The notes below the pieces were generated by a model, which saw only the letters and a program-made list of their open reading frames with translations, was not told where the DNA came from and ran no database searches. A program made the translations under genes and the position numbers. Source: JACQAI01 sp035507915 (GTDB lineage Bacteria; Pseudomonadota; Alphaproteobacteria; Elsterales; Elsteraceae). From it: DNA of 8,938 nt. Positions 1 through 6,478 of the stretch are shown piece by piece. Positions within the stretch are counted from its first letter, which is position 1. The number at the start of each line of letters is the position of its first letter. The stretch is from the NCBI GenBank assembly GCA_035507915.1, contig DATJNS010000555.1:1-8938 (forward strand). The letters run 5' to 3'.

Positions 1-204
1 CTGATCGCCGGCTCGTCCAATTTCGTGAGCCCGAAGGCGACGCTCGACGCGCTGGTTCCGGCGATGAACTACTTCGCCTTCTGGTATGTCCTGGCGGCGG
101 CGGCGATCTGGTTCATCGGCTTCGAGACCCGCGGCCGCACGATCCAGGAGATCGACGGCGATCTGACCGCAGCCTCGGGGCGGCTGAAGTCGGTCGCCTC
201 GTAG
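1..204 (+). CDS. MFS transporter, C-terminal fragment (metabolite/sugar porter type)
   Basis: The frame is open from base 1 and encodes the last 67 residues of a protein that starts upstream of the window. It contains one clear hydrophobic helix, roughly residues 25-41 of the fragment (FAFWYVLAAAAIWFIGF), followed directly by ETRGRTIQEID and a short polar tail ending in SVAS. A last helix followed by E-T-[RK]-G-[RK]-[ST]-[IL]-[EQ]-E-[IL] is the typical C-terminal end of sugar-porter and metabolite:H+ symporter members of the major facilitator superfamily, where it lies on the cytoplasmic face. This suggests an importer of a small organic solute. The substrate cannot be told from this fragment. 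The nearby GMC oxidoreductase on the same strand could act on the imported compound, but that is inference. Confidence 0.8.
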   Translation: MIAGSSNFVSPKATLDALVPAMNYFAFWYVLAAAAIWFIGFETRGRTIQEIDGDLTAASGRLKSVAS

Positions 205-278
205 CGCGCACCCGAATAAACCCCGGGGGTCGATCGTTCCCTTCACGGCCACCGAAGGCACGAGGGGAGAACAGACCG

Positions 279-491
279 ATGGGACCGGGGTGGCGTTTCC
301 TGATGCTGCTCGCGCTTGGGTGCGCGCTTGCGTGCTGCGCGAGCACGGCGTCGATCTCGCCGAACGACGCGGAATACGCGCGCAGCGGTGCACCGCGCGT
401 CGGCGAGCCCGCGCTGCCACAGGCGACTGGCTACACCCCTCTCGGGGGCGGCGGCAGCAGCGGTGGGGGAGGCGGCGGGGGCGGCATGTAG
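279..491 (+). CDS. Small putative lipoprotein with glycine-rich tail
   Basis: This encodes 70 residues, with ATG preceded by a good Shine-Dalgarno (GAGGGGA, 262-268). The N-terminus has a short charged start and a hydrophobic stretch (residues 6-18) leading to cysteines at 15, 19 and 20, so it looks like a signal peptide with a lipobox. The best site is probably Cys19 or Cys20, but neither matches the L-[AS]-[GA]-C consensus exactly, so lipidation is tentative. The mature part is short and polar (SISPNDAEYARSG) and ends in a run of 12 Gly and 2 Ser from residue 56, then Met. I recognise no family or function. Gly-rich small secreted proteins are known in rhizobia-like genomes but remain uncharacterised. 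The good ribosome site and signal-like start argue for a real gene; the short length and low-complexity tail argue for caution. A different frame runs across it into the downstream GMC gene and is not coding here. Confidence 0.55.
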   Translation: MGPGWRFLMLLALGCALACCASTASISPNDAEYARSGAPRVGEPALPQATGYTPLGGGGSSGGGGGGGGM

Positions 492-492
492 C

Positions 493-515
493 GGAGGGCG
501 CGCTGCGGCCCCTCC
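493..515 (+). terminator. Possible terminator hairpin after the small lipoprotein gene
   Basis: GGAGGG (493-498) pairs with CCCTCC (510-515) across an 11-base loop, beginning one base after the stop codon at 489-491. There is no clear T-run downstream, only CTTTCC some 7 bases later, so intrinsic termination is uncertain. Its position between two same-strand genes fits a boundary or attenuating structure. Confidence 0.3.
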
Positions 516-568
516 CTCGGGCTTTCCGGTGGCGGGACGGTTGGCTATCGTTCCTCGACGGGGGAAAC

Positions 569-574
569 GAGGAG
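569..574 (+). promoter_or_regulatory. Ribosome binding site that fixes the GMC oxidoreductase start
   Basis: GAGGAG lies 6 bases ahead of GTG at 581. The same frame stays open upstream to 290, but the stretch before 581 is Arg-rich and unlike any GMC protein. The FAD-binding beta strand begins just after the GTG, so this site decides the start. Confidence 0.75.
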
Positions 575-580
575 CCCAGC

Positions 581-2197
581 GTGGCCGACGACAACGTCTA
601 CGACTTCATCGTCACGGGCGCCGGCTCGGCCGGTTGCGCGGTCGCCGGGCGGCTCAGCGAGGACGGCCGCTGGCGCGTGCTGTTGCTCGAGGCCGGTACC
701 AAGGACACCAACCCGTGGATCCACATCCCGCTGGGCTACACCAAGACCTATACCGACCCGCGGGTGAACTGGATGTTCGACAGCGAGCCGGAAAAGGAGC
801 TCAACGGCCGCACGCTCTATCAGCCGCGTGGCAAGGTGCTGGGCGGCACCAGCTCGATCAACGGCATGGTGTACATGCGCGGCACGCCGACCGACTACGA
901 CGGCTGGCGCCAGCGCGGCTGCGAAGGATGGGGTTACGACGACGTGTTGCCGTTCTTCCGCAAGGCGGAGAACCAGGAACGCGGCGAGAACGAGTTCCAC
1001 GGCGTCGGCGGACCGCTCAACGTCTCCAATCCGGTGCGCTCGCCGCTCGGCGATGCGATGGTTCAGGCCGCGATCGAGGCGGGCATCCCGGCCAATCATG
1101 ATTTCAACGGCGCGCGCCAGGAGGGCGTCGGCTATTACCAGACGACGACCAGCAACCGCCGGCGCTGGAGCTCGGCGCGCGCCTATCTCGGCGCCGCCAA
1201 GGCACGATCCAACCTGACGGTCGAGACCGAGGCGCACGCGACGCGGATTCTGTTCGACGGTCCGCGCGCCGTCGGCGTCGAATACCGTACGCCGCACGGC
1301 ACGAGGAGCGCGCGGGCGAGGGGCGAGATCGTCGTCTCGGGCGGCGTCTACGGCTCGCCGCAGCTGCTGCAACTGTCCGGCGTCGGGCCGGCCGACCTGC
1401 TCGCCGAGTTCGACATCCCGGTCGTGCGCGAGATGGCAGGGGTCGGCAAGCACCTGCACGACCACTTCAACACCTACCTGGTGTGGCGTTGCGCCCAGAA
1501 GGTGACGTTGAACGACCTCGCCGCCAGCCCGATCCGGCAGCTGATGTCCGGCGTGCAATACGTGCTCACGCGCTCCGGGCATCTGTCGAACGCCGGCATC
1601 TACGCGGGCGCCTTCGTCAAGAGCGATCCGCGCCTCGAGCAGCCCGATCTGCAGATCAACATGTTCGGCTGGAGCGCGTTCGAGCGGCTGCGGACCGGCA
1701 TCAAGCCGCATCCGTTTTCCGCCTTCACGCTCTCGCCGGTGCATCTGCGTCCCGAGGGCCGCGGCACGGTGCGGCTCAAGAGCCCGGATCCGCTGGCCGC
1801 GCCGGCGATCCGTTTCAACTTCCTGGCGTCCGAGTACGATTGGCAGGCGCTGATCTATGGCACCAAGCTCAGCCGCAAGATCGTGGCGCAGCCGGCGCTG
1901 AAGCCGTTCGTCGTCGAGGAGGTGATCCCCGGCGAGGCCTGCCGGACCGATGACGACATCCGCGCGGAGATCCGCCTGCGCGGCGTCTCGAACCTGCACC
2001 CGGTCGGCACGTGCCGGATGGGCCGCGAGGTCGACGCCGTCGTCGATCCGCGCCTGCGCGTGCACGGGCTCGAGCGTCTGCGCGTGGCCGACGCTTCGAT
2101 CATGCCGCAGGTGCCCGGCGGCAACACCAACGCACCTTCGATCATGATCGGCGAGAAATGCGCCGCCATGATCCTCGAGGATGCGCGCGCGAGCTGA
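581..2197 (+). CDS. GMC-family FAD-dependent oxidoreductase (choline/alcohol dehydrogenase-like)
   Basis: The protein has 538 residues, the usual length for bacterial GMC dehydrogenases. The Rossmann FAD motif GAGSAG is at residues 13-18, directly after the start. GMC signature 1 is at 84-101 (GKVLGGTSSINGMVYMRG), and signature 2 begins at 258 (GSPQLLQLSGVGP). The active-site region has His473 in NLHPVGTCRMG and Asn517 in PGGNTNAPSIMIGEK, the expected His plus His/Asn pair. It should oxidise a primary alcohol, or a choline- or polyol-like substrate, to the aldehyde with reduction of FAD, in the cytoplasm or at the inner membrane. No signal peptide is visible. The exact substrate is not readable; annotation as choline dehydrogenase (betA) would be over-specific, because no betaine aldehyde dehydrogenase or betI neighbour is present. 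It follows a small lipoprotein gene and an MFS transporter fragment, and converges on the alpha/beta hydrolase. Confidence 0.93.
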   Translation: MADDNVYDFIVTGAGSAGCAVAGRLSEDGRWRVLLLEAGTKDTNPWIHIPLGYTKTYTDPRVNWMFDSEPEKELNGRTLYQPRGKVLGGTSSINGMVYMRGTPTDYDGWRQRGCEGWGYDDVLPFFRKAENQERGENEFHGVGGPLNVSNPVRSPLGDAMVQAAIEAGIPANHDFNGARQEGVGYYQTTTSNRRRWSSARAYLGAAKARSNLTVETEAHATRILFDGPRAVGVEYRTPHGTRSARARGEIVVSGGVYGSPQLLQLSGVGPADLLAEFDIPVVREMAGVGKHLHDHFNTYLVWRCAQKVTLNDLAASPIRQLMSGVQYVLTRSGHLSNAGIYAGAFVKSDPRLEQPDLQINMFGWSAFERLRTGIKPHPFSAFTLSPVHLRPEGRGTVRLKSPDPLAAPAIRFNFLASEYDWQALIYGTKLSRKIVAQPALKPFVVEEVIPGEACRTDDDIRAEIRLRGVSNLHPVGTCRMGREVDAVVDPRLRVHGLERLRVADASIMPQVPGGNTNAPSIMIGEKCAAMILEDARAS

Positions 2198-2210
2198 GCC
2201 GGCGGCTCAG
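2194..2210. terminator. Bidirectional terminator-like hairpin shared by two convergent genes
   Basis: CTGAGCC (2194-2200), a GGC loop, then GGCTCAG (2204-2210) form a perfect 7-bp stem with a 3-base loop. The TGA stop of the GMC gene (2195-2197) and the stop of the opposing hydrolase (2207-2209, TCA on this strand) are both inside the stem. There is no flanking T-run, so termination would be weak or Rho-assisted. Confidence 0.5.
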
Positions 2211-2962
2211 GCGGCGGCGGGGCGGTGCGCGCGCAGGAAGCTGCGGGCGTGGCGCACCGCGATCGGGATGCGCTCCGTGGGCTCCTTCCACGGGTAGAGA
2301 CACATCTGCGACTTGGGCGCGAGCAACACGGTCTCCAGCGCCACGGCGTAGGGATGCGGCGGAACGTCCTCCGGCATCACGAGCACGGGCGTCTGGCAGG
2401 CGCGCACGAAGTCGCGCGTCACCGTGAAGACGAAGTCGGGCGGGGCGCGGTACATCTTGGTGAGGAACGCCTCGACCATCGTCATCGTGATCTCGGGCCG
2501 CCGCTTGCACAGCGCCGGACCCCAGCCGGTCATGTTGTTGTTGAAGAACAGGTCGGGCAGCTCCGGCCGGAAGCCGCTGGGCTGCACCGGCACCGCCGCG
2601 ACCACGCGGTCGGGCGCGCGCTTCAACAGGTTCCAGATGAACGGGCCGCCGATGCAGAAGCCCATCACCATGAACTTGCGGATGCCCAGGTGGTCCATCA
2701 AGGCGAGCTGGTCGTCGGTATGCGCGTCCCACGGCCGGTCGACCTCGAGCGGGCCCGACGACTGGCCGTCGTTGGCGTTGCGCAGGTCCAGCGCGATGAC
2801 GCGGAACTCGTCCTTGAACTCCTTGAGCGGATCGAACGGCGCCTTTTCCCTGACATAGGCGATTGTCGCGTTCAGGCCGCCGCCGGGGATCACGAGCAGC
2901 GGAAAGCCGGAGCCGGCTTCCTCGTAGTGGATGCGGAGATTGCCTTTTTCGAAGAACGGCAC
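2207..2962 (-). CDS. Alpha/beta hydrolase with cysteine in the nucleophile elbow
   Basis: This encodes 251 residues when read from a GTG at 2962, chosen because AAGGAGG lies 7 bases upstream; an in-frame ATG at 2998 has no comparable site. The N-terminus runs VPFFEKGNLRIHYEEAGSG and then PLLVIPGGG (residues 22-30), the beta strand and oxyanion-hole loop usual in alpha/beta hydrolases. The elbow reads MGFCIGG, with Cys103 in place of the usual serine, as in dienelactone hydrolases. Asp199 and His203 (EDVPPHP), or a His nearer the end (His238 in AVRHARSF), could complete the triad. It is probably a cytoplasmic ester, lactone or C-C bond hydrolase of unknown substrate. It is the last gene of the minus-strand block, 136 bases after the MFS exporter, so it may be cotranscribed or have its own promoter. 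Confidence 0.85.
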   Translation of the reverse strand: MPFFEKGNLRIHYEEAGSGFPLLVIPGGGLNATIAYVREKAPFDPLKEFKDEFRVIALDLRNANDGQSSGPLEVDRPWDAHTDDQLALMDHLGIRKFMVMGFCIGGPFIWNLLKRAPDRVVAAVPVQPSGFRPELPDLFFNNNMTGWGPALCKRRPEITMTMVEAFLTKMYRAPPDFVFTVTRDFVRACQTPVLVMPEDVPPHPYAVALETVLLAPKSQMCLYPWKEPTERIPIAVRHARSFLRAHRPAAA

Positions 2963-2969
2963 GGCGGTT

Positions 2970-2976
2970 CCTCCTT
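2970..2976 (-). promoter_or_regulatory. Strong ribosome binding site for the alpha/beta hydrolase
   Basis: AAGGAGG on the minus strand is 7 bases before GTG at 2962. It supports the GTG start over the upstream ATG at 2998, which would place this site inside the coding region. A 6-bp inverted repeat (TGTGGC 2983-2988, GCCACA 2994-2999) lies just upstream and could fold next to the site. Confidence 0.65.
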
Positions 2977-3098
2977 GCCCGATGTGGCCACGCGCCACAG
3001 GCGTCTCGCGCGGTGACGGTGCGCCGTCGGAGTTCAGCGCAATTCCGCGGTCGCCTCAACCCCGTTGCGTATCCGCTGGGTGGTTTGCCGACGTGCGA

Positions 3099-4652
3099 TC
3101 AGTGGGACGCCGGCGCCGGTGCCTTTCCCGGCGCGATGTTGCGCAGCAGGGGTACGAGCAATGTCGCGACGATGAAGGCGACCATGATGGCGCGAAACGC
3201 GTCGGCGAACGCCAAGGTGGAGGCCTCGCGATAGGCCAGGGCCCAGAGCTGCTTCAGGGCGGCCGTGTGGCCGATGTCGAAGCTCCCCGGCAACGCGGCG
3301 TAGCGCTGCGTGACGCCGGCGATTAGGCGATCCATCGCCACGTTCGCCGGCGTGAGATGGTAGGCGATGGCGTCGAAGTGGAAGTTGGTCCTGCTGTTCA
3401 AGATCGCGCCGCATACCGCGATGCCGACCGCGCCGCCGAGATTGCGCATCATGTTGAACAGCCCGCTCGCGTATTTGAGCCGCTCCGGCGACAGGCTGCC
3501 GAGGCCCAGATTGACCGCCGGGGCGACCGCGAAGACCTGGGGAAAGCCGCGCAGGATCTGCGGAACGAGCAGTTGGTCGGCGCCCCAATCGTGGGTGATG
3601 AAGCTGAAGCTCCACATCGACAGGCCGAACGAGGCGAGCCCGATCATCATCAGCCACCGCAGGTCGATCTTGCGCGCCAGCACGACGTAGAACGGGACGG
3701 CCGCGAGCGCCGCGGCGCCGGTCGAGAAGATTGCGATGCCGGTCTGCCAGGCGCTGAAGCCGCGCACGTAACCGAGGAACAGCGGCGTGAGATAGATGGT
3801 CGAGAAGATGCCGACGCCGGTGACGAACGACAGGATGCAGCCCACGAGGAAGTTGCGGTTGCCGAGCGCGCGCAGATCGACGACCGGACGCGCGAAGGTC
3901 AGGCTGCGGATCACGAACAGGACGCCGGTGATCGCCGACACCCAGGCGCATTCCCTGATCGTCGCGTCGTCGAACCAGTTCCAGCGCGAGCCCTCCTCGA
4001 GCACGTATTCCAGCGTGCCGAGCGCAACCGCCATCAGGACGATGCCGGGGTAGTCGGCGTCCTTGAGCAGTTTGAGGTCGGGCTCGTCGATCTTTACGAG
4101 CAGCGGCACCAGCACTGTGATCGCCGCGCCCGGCAGCAGATTGACGTAGAACAGCCAATGCCAGTCGAGCGTATCGGTGATCCAGCCGCCGATGACCGGT
4201 CCGAGCGCGGGCGCGACCGAGGCGATCGTGCCGACCACCGCCGCGGAATAGACCCGGCGCGGCCCCTCGAAATAATGGAACGACGAGGTGAACACGGTCG
4301 GAATCATCGACGCGCCGAGCGCTCCCTGCAGCGCGCGGAACACGATCATGCTCTGGATGTTCCAGGCGATGCCGCACAGCAGGCTCGCGACGGTGAAGCC
4401 CGCCGCCGAGACGGCGAACAGCCAGCGCGTCGAGAACACCCGGGTAAGCCAGCCCGACAGCGGGATCATGACGATCTCGGCGATCAGATAGGCGGTCTGC
4501 ACCCAGCTGATCTGATCCTGTGCGGCGGAGAGGCCGCCGCCGATGTTCTGCAGCGACGACGCGACGATCTGGATGTCGAGCAGCGCGATGAACATGCCGA
4601 TGCACATCACGACGAAGGGCAACAGGCTGCGCAGCCAGGCGGACGTCGACAT
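3099..4652 (-). CDS. EmrB/QacA-type MFS multidrug exporter (DHA2 family)
   Basis: The protein has 517 residues and many hydrophobic segments, consistent with the 14 helices of the DHA2 drug:H+ antiporters. Helix 1 carries Asp26 (FIALLDIQIVASSL), the position of the conserved LDxTIVNVALP motif. Motif C is seen as APALGPVIGGW (residues 147-157). It should export hydrophobic or amphipathic toxic compounds across the inner membrane in exchange for protons, working with the adjacent EmrA-like adaptor and an outer-membrane channel encoded elsewhere. The ATG at 4652 is only 5 bases past the stop of the adaptor gene, with GGGGAG 8 bases before it, so translation is probably coupled. The frame stays open far upstream through the adaptor gene, but that part is a shadow. 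The drug specificity cannot be read. Calling it emrB is reasonable for the family, not for proven orthology. Confidence 0.92.
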   Translation of the reverse strand: MSTSAWLRSLLPFVVMCIGMFIALLDIQIVASSLQNIGGGLSAAQDQISWVQTAYLIAEIVMIPLSGWLTRVFSTRWLFAVSAAGFTVASLLCGIAWNIQSMIVFRALQGALGASMIPTVFTSSFHYFEGPRRVYSAAVVGTIASVAPALGPVIGGWITDTLDWHWLFYVNLLPGAAITVLVPLLVKIDEPDLKLLKDADYPGIVLMAVALGTLEYVLEEGSRWNWFDDATIRECAWVSAITGVLFVIRSLTFARPVVDLRALGNRNFLVGCILSFVTGVGIFSTIYLTPLFLGYVRGFSAWQTGIAIFSTGAAALAAVPFYVVLARKIDLRWLMMIGLASFGLSMWSFSFITHDWGADQLLVPQILRGFPQVFAVAPAVNLGLGSLSPERLKYASGLFNMMRNLGGAVGIAVCGAILNSRTNFHFDAIAYHLTPANVAMDRLIAGVTQRYAALPGSFDIGHTAALKQLWALAYREASTLAFADAFRAIMVAFIVATLLVPLLRNIAPGKAPAPASH

Positions 4653-4657
4653 CGCCG

Positions 4658-5779
4658 TCACTCCCCTGTCGCGCGCGTGTCGACGGTGACCGTCGTCGAC
4701 AGGCCCGGGCGCAGCGCACCCAGCGTCGCGTCGGCGTCGTCGAGCCGGATGCGGACCGGCACGCGCTGGACGATCTTGGTGAAGTTGCCGGTGGCGTTCT
4801 CTGGCGGGATCACGCTGAAGACCGCCCCGGTGCCCGGCGCCAGGCTCTCGACGTGGCCGTGGAAGGTCCGCCCGGAGAGCACGTCGGCGACGACCGTCGT
4901 CGGCTGTCCGGGCCGCATGTGCGCGAGCTGGTCCTCCTTGAAGTTGGCGTCGACCCAGAGCCCGTGCGCCGGGATGACGCTCAGCAGGTACGCGCCGCTC
5001 GGCGCAAAGGCGCCGACCTGTGCCGAGCGGTTGCCGATCGTGCCGTCGATCGGCGCGCGCAGCTCGGTGTAGCCGAGGTTGAGCCGCGCCATGTCGCGCT
5101 CCGCAAGCGCCTGCTGGAGCGCGGCTTCGTCCTGCGCGCGCCTGGTGTCGATCACGTCGAGCTCGCGCGTCGCGGCGGTCGCGGCGGCGCGTGCCTTGTC
5201 GGCGGCGGCGGTCGCCTTCTTGTGGTCGGCGTCGGCCTGCTGGAAGCGTTGCGTCGAGGCGAACTGGTCGGCTTCCAGGGCGCGGTAGCGGACGACGTCG
5301 AAGCGCGACCGGGCCGCCTCGGCGTCGGCGGCGCCGATGCCGGCCTGCGCCTCGGCGATCACCGATTCCTGGAGGCGACGGTTCGCTTCGACATTGGCCA
5401 GCGCGGCGCGCGCCGCCGCAACGGCGCCGTCGGCCTTGGCGAGCGCCGCCTGATAGTCGCGATCGTCGAGCTTGATCAAGAGCGCGCCGGCTTTCACCGG
5501 CTGGTTGTCGCGCACCGCGAGCGTGGCGATGAAGCCGGGCACCTTGGGCGCGATCACGGTGATGTCGCCGCCGACATAGGCGTCGTCGGTGGTCTCGATG
5601 AACCGCCCGACCGTCCACCAATCGTGGCCGTACCAGACGGCTCCGCCCATCGCGGTTAGCGCCACGCCGGCCAGCAAGGCCCGCCGAACGGTCTGCCGGA
5701 AGCCGGGCCGGCGCGTCAGATGCGGCGCCTCGGCCTTGCGAGCCACCGACAGGGCGCTGTTTGCAACGATATCAACCAT
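4658..5779 (-). CDS. EmrA/HlyD-family membrane fusion protein
   Basis: This encodes 373 residues from ATG at 5779, chosen because GGAGG (5785-5789) sits 5 bases upstream; a GTG at 5791 overlaps that site. Residues 1-32 are cytoplasmic and basic near the membrane, and 33-50 form a single helix (ALLAGVALTAMGGAVWY). The first half of the lipoyl-like domain spans about 63-112 (TDDAYVGGDITVIAPKVPGF), followed by an Ala/Gln/Arg-rich coiled coil (about 113-232). The second lipoyl half is 236-270 (YTELRAPIDGTIGN), and the beta-barrel runs from about 271 to 345 (LWVDANFKEDQL). This order is that of EmrA, which spans the periplasm and links the MFS pump to an outer-membrane channel. It is second in the block, 28 bases after the AhpD-like gene, and directly followed by the exporter. 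Confidence 0.93.
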   Translation of the reverse strand: MVDIVANSALSVARKAEAPHLTRRPGFRQTVRRALLAGVALTAMGGAVWYGHDWWTVGRFIETTDDAYVGGDITVIAPKVPGFIATLAVRDNQPVKAGALLIKLDDRDYQAALAKADGAVAAARAALANVEANRRLQESVIAEAQAGIGAADAEAARSRFDVVRYRALEADQFASTQRFQQADADHKKATAAADKARAAATAATRELDVIDTRRAQDEAALQQALAERDMARLNLGYTELRAPIDGTIGNRSAQVGAFAPSGAYLLSVIPAHGLWVDANFKEDQLAHMRPGQPTTVVADVLSGRTFHGHVESLAPGTGAVFSVIPPENATGNFTKIVQRVPVRIRLDDADATLGALRPGLSTTVTVDTRATGE

Positions 5780-5807
5780 GACGTCCTCCACGGTCTCGAT
5801 GCGCCCG

Positions 5808-6359
5808 TCACGCCGCCGCGCGGGCGGTGATGATCGGGAAATCGATGTCGGTGCGAGCGAGCTTGTTGACGTAGTTCGTCAGCGTGTTGAGCGCGACGAG
5901 CGCTACGACCTCGATCGCCTGGGCGTCGTCGTAGCCGGCGGCCTTGAACGCGGCGAGGTCGGCATCGGCGACGGCGCCGCGCGTGCGCGCGATCGTGGCG
6001 GCCAGGCGCACCGCGGCGTCGGCCTGAGGGTCGTTCGAAGCGCCGTTGCGATTGGCCGTGATCTCGGCGTCGTCGAGCCTGGTGACGGACCGGGCGTGGT
6101 GGGTGCGCGCTGACAGGCAATAGTCGCAGCCGTTGATCTCGGCGACCGCCAGCGCGATGCGCTCGCGTGTCTCAGGAGCAATGCTGCCCTGGCGCAGCGC
6201 GCCGTCGAGGGCGAGGTAGCCCTCGAGCACCGCAGGGCTGATGGCGAGCATGCGGAAAGCGTTCGGTACCGAACCGAGCTGGCGCCTGATGCCGTCGAGC
6301 AGCGGACGTGCTGCCGCAGGGGCGGTCTCCGTCGTGGTCGGAACGGGGATGCGTGACAT
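5808..6359 (-). CDS. AhpD-like / carboxymuconolactone decarboxylase family protein
   Basis: The protein has 183 residues from ATG at 6359, typical for the peroxidase-related AhpD-like group. The N-terminal half contains PNAFRMLAISPAVLEGYLAL, then the redox-type motif NGCDYCLSARTHHAR with Cys78 and Cys81 (CxxC). Relatives usually have His four residues after the second Cys (CxxCxxxH). Here that residue is Arg85, with His87 and His88 nearby. The C-terminal half (ALVALNTLTNYVNKLARTDIDFP) matches the family's usual end. Members act as thiol-dependent peroxidase or disulfide-relay partners, or are of unknown activity; a true gamma-carboxymuconolactone decarboxylase of the protocatechuate pathway is unlikely. 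It is the first gene of the minus-strand block and divergent from the LysR regulator, so it is probably coexpressed with the EmrAB-like pump. A weak AGAGAG precedes the start. Confidence 0.9.
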   Translation of the reverse strand: MSRIPVPTTTETAPAAARPLLDGIRRQLGSVPNAFRMLAISPAVLEGYLALDGALRQGSIAPETRERIALAVAEINGCDYCLSARTHHARSVTRLDDAEITANRNGASNDPQADAAVRLAATIARTRGAVADADLAAFKAAGYDDAQAIEVVALVALNTLTNYVNKLARTDIDFPIITARAAA

Positions 6360-6478
6360 GGTGGGTCTCTCTGGTTGGCCGGCGGCGCTTCCACCGTGCC
6401 TGAAGAGCTAGACCCTCTCGAAAATCAGGCCTATACGGGAAAAACGAGATCTACCCTTCCAAAAAACGGGAGGATTGG
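6360..6478. promoter_or_regulatory. Divergent control region between the LysR gene and the export block
   Basis: The 119 bases between the two divergent starts should hold both promoters. The middle (about 6420-6466) is clearly AT-richer than its surroundings. It contains an inverted repeat TCTCG (6416-6420) / CGAGA (6445-6449), an AGGCCT palindrome (6427-6432), an AGATCT palindrome (6447-6452) and a T-N11-A match (6432/6444), the loose signature of LysR operators. None of these is strong alone. The LysR ribosome site GGGAGGA is at 6468-6474. Regulation of the block by the divergent LysR protein is the usual arrangement but is inferred here. Confidence 0.5.

Noticed and set aside
430..491. 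GGC/GGG-rich tract considered as a microsatellite-like repeat
   Set aside because: Units are irregular (GGC, GGG, AGC, GGT), so it is better explained as codons for the glycine tail.
290..580. In-frame N-terminal extension of the GMC oxidoreductase
   Set aside because: The extension is Arg-rich, overlaps the lipoprotein frame and has no family similarity. The FAD motif begins right after GTG 581, which has its own GAGGAG site.
545..2065. Long minus-strand open frame opposite the GMC gene (about 506 residues)
   Set aside because: It is Arg/Ala/Val/His-rich without domain-like pattern, and lies antisense to a gene with all GMC motifs. This is typical of a mirror frame in GC-rich coding DNA.
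581..2197. Naming the GMC gene betA (choline dehydrogenase)
   Set aside because: GMC signatures do not give the substrate, and no betB, betI or choline transporter is seen nearby.
2963..2998. Upstream ATG start for the alpha/beta hydrolase
   Set aside because: The strong AAGGAGG site lies between this ATG and the GTG at 2962, and the 12 extra residues add nothing family-like.
3034..4719. Second minus-strand frame over the EmrB gene (about 561 residues)
   Set aside because: It is the shifted frame of the exporter, rich in Arg and His, while the exporter frame has clear helices and MFS motifs.
3357..5072. Long plus-strand open frame opposite the EmrAB-like genes (about 571 residues)
   Set aside because: Composition is dominated by Arg, Asp, Glu, Gln and His with no fold-like pattern, and it is fully antisense to two well-supported genes.
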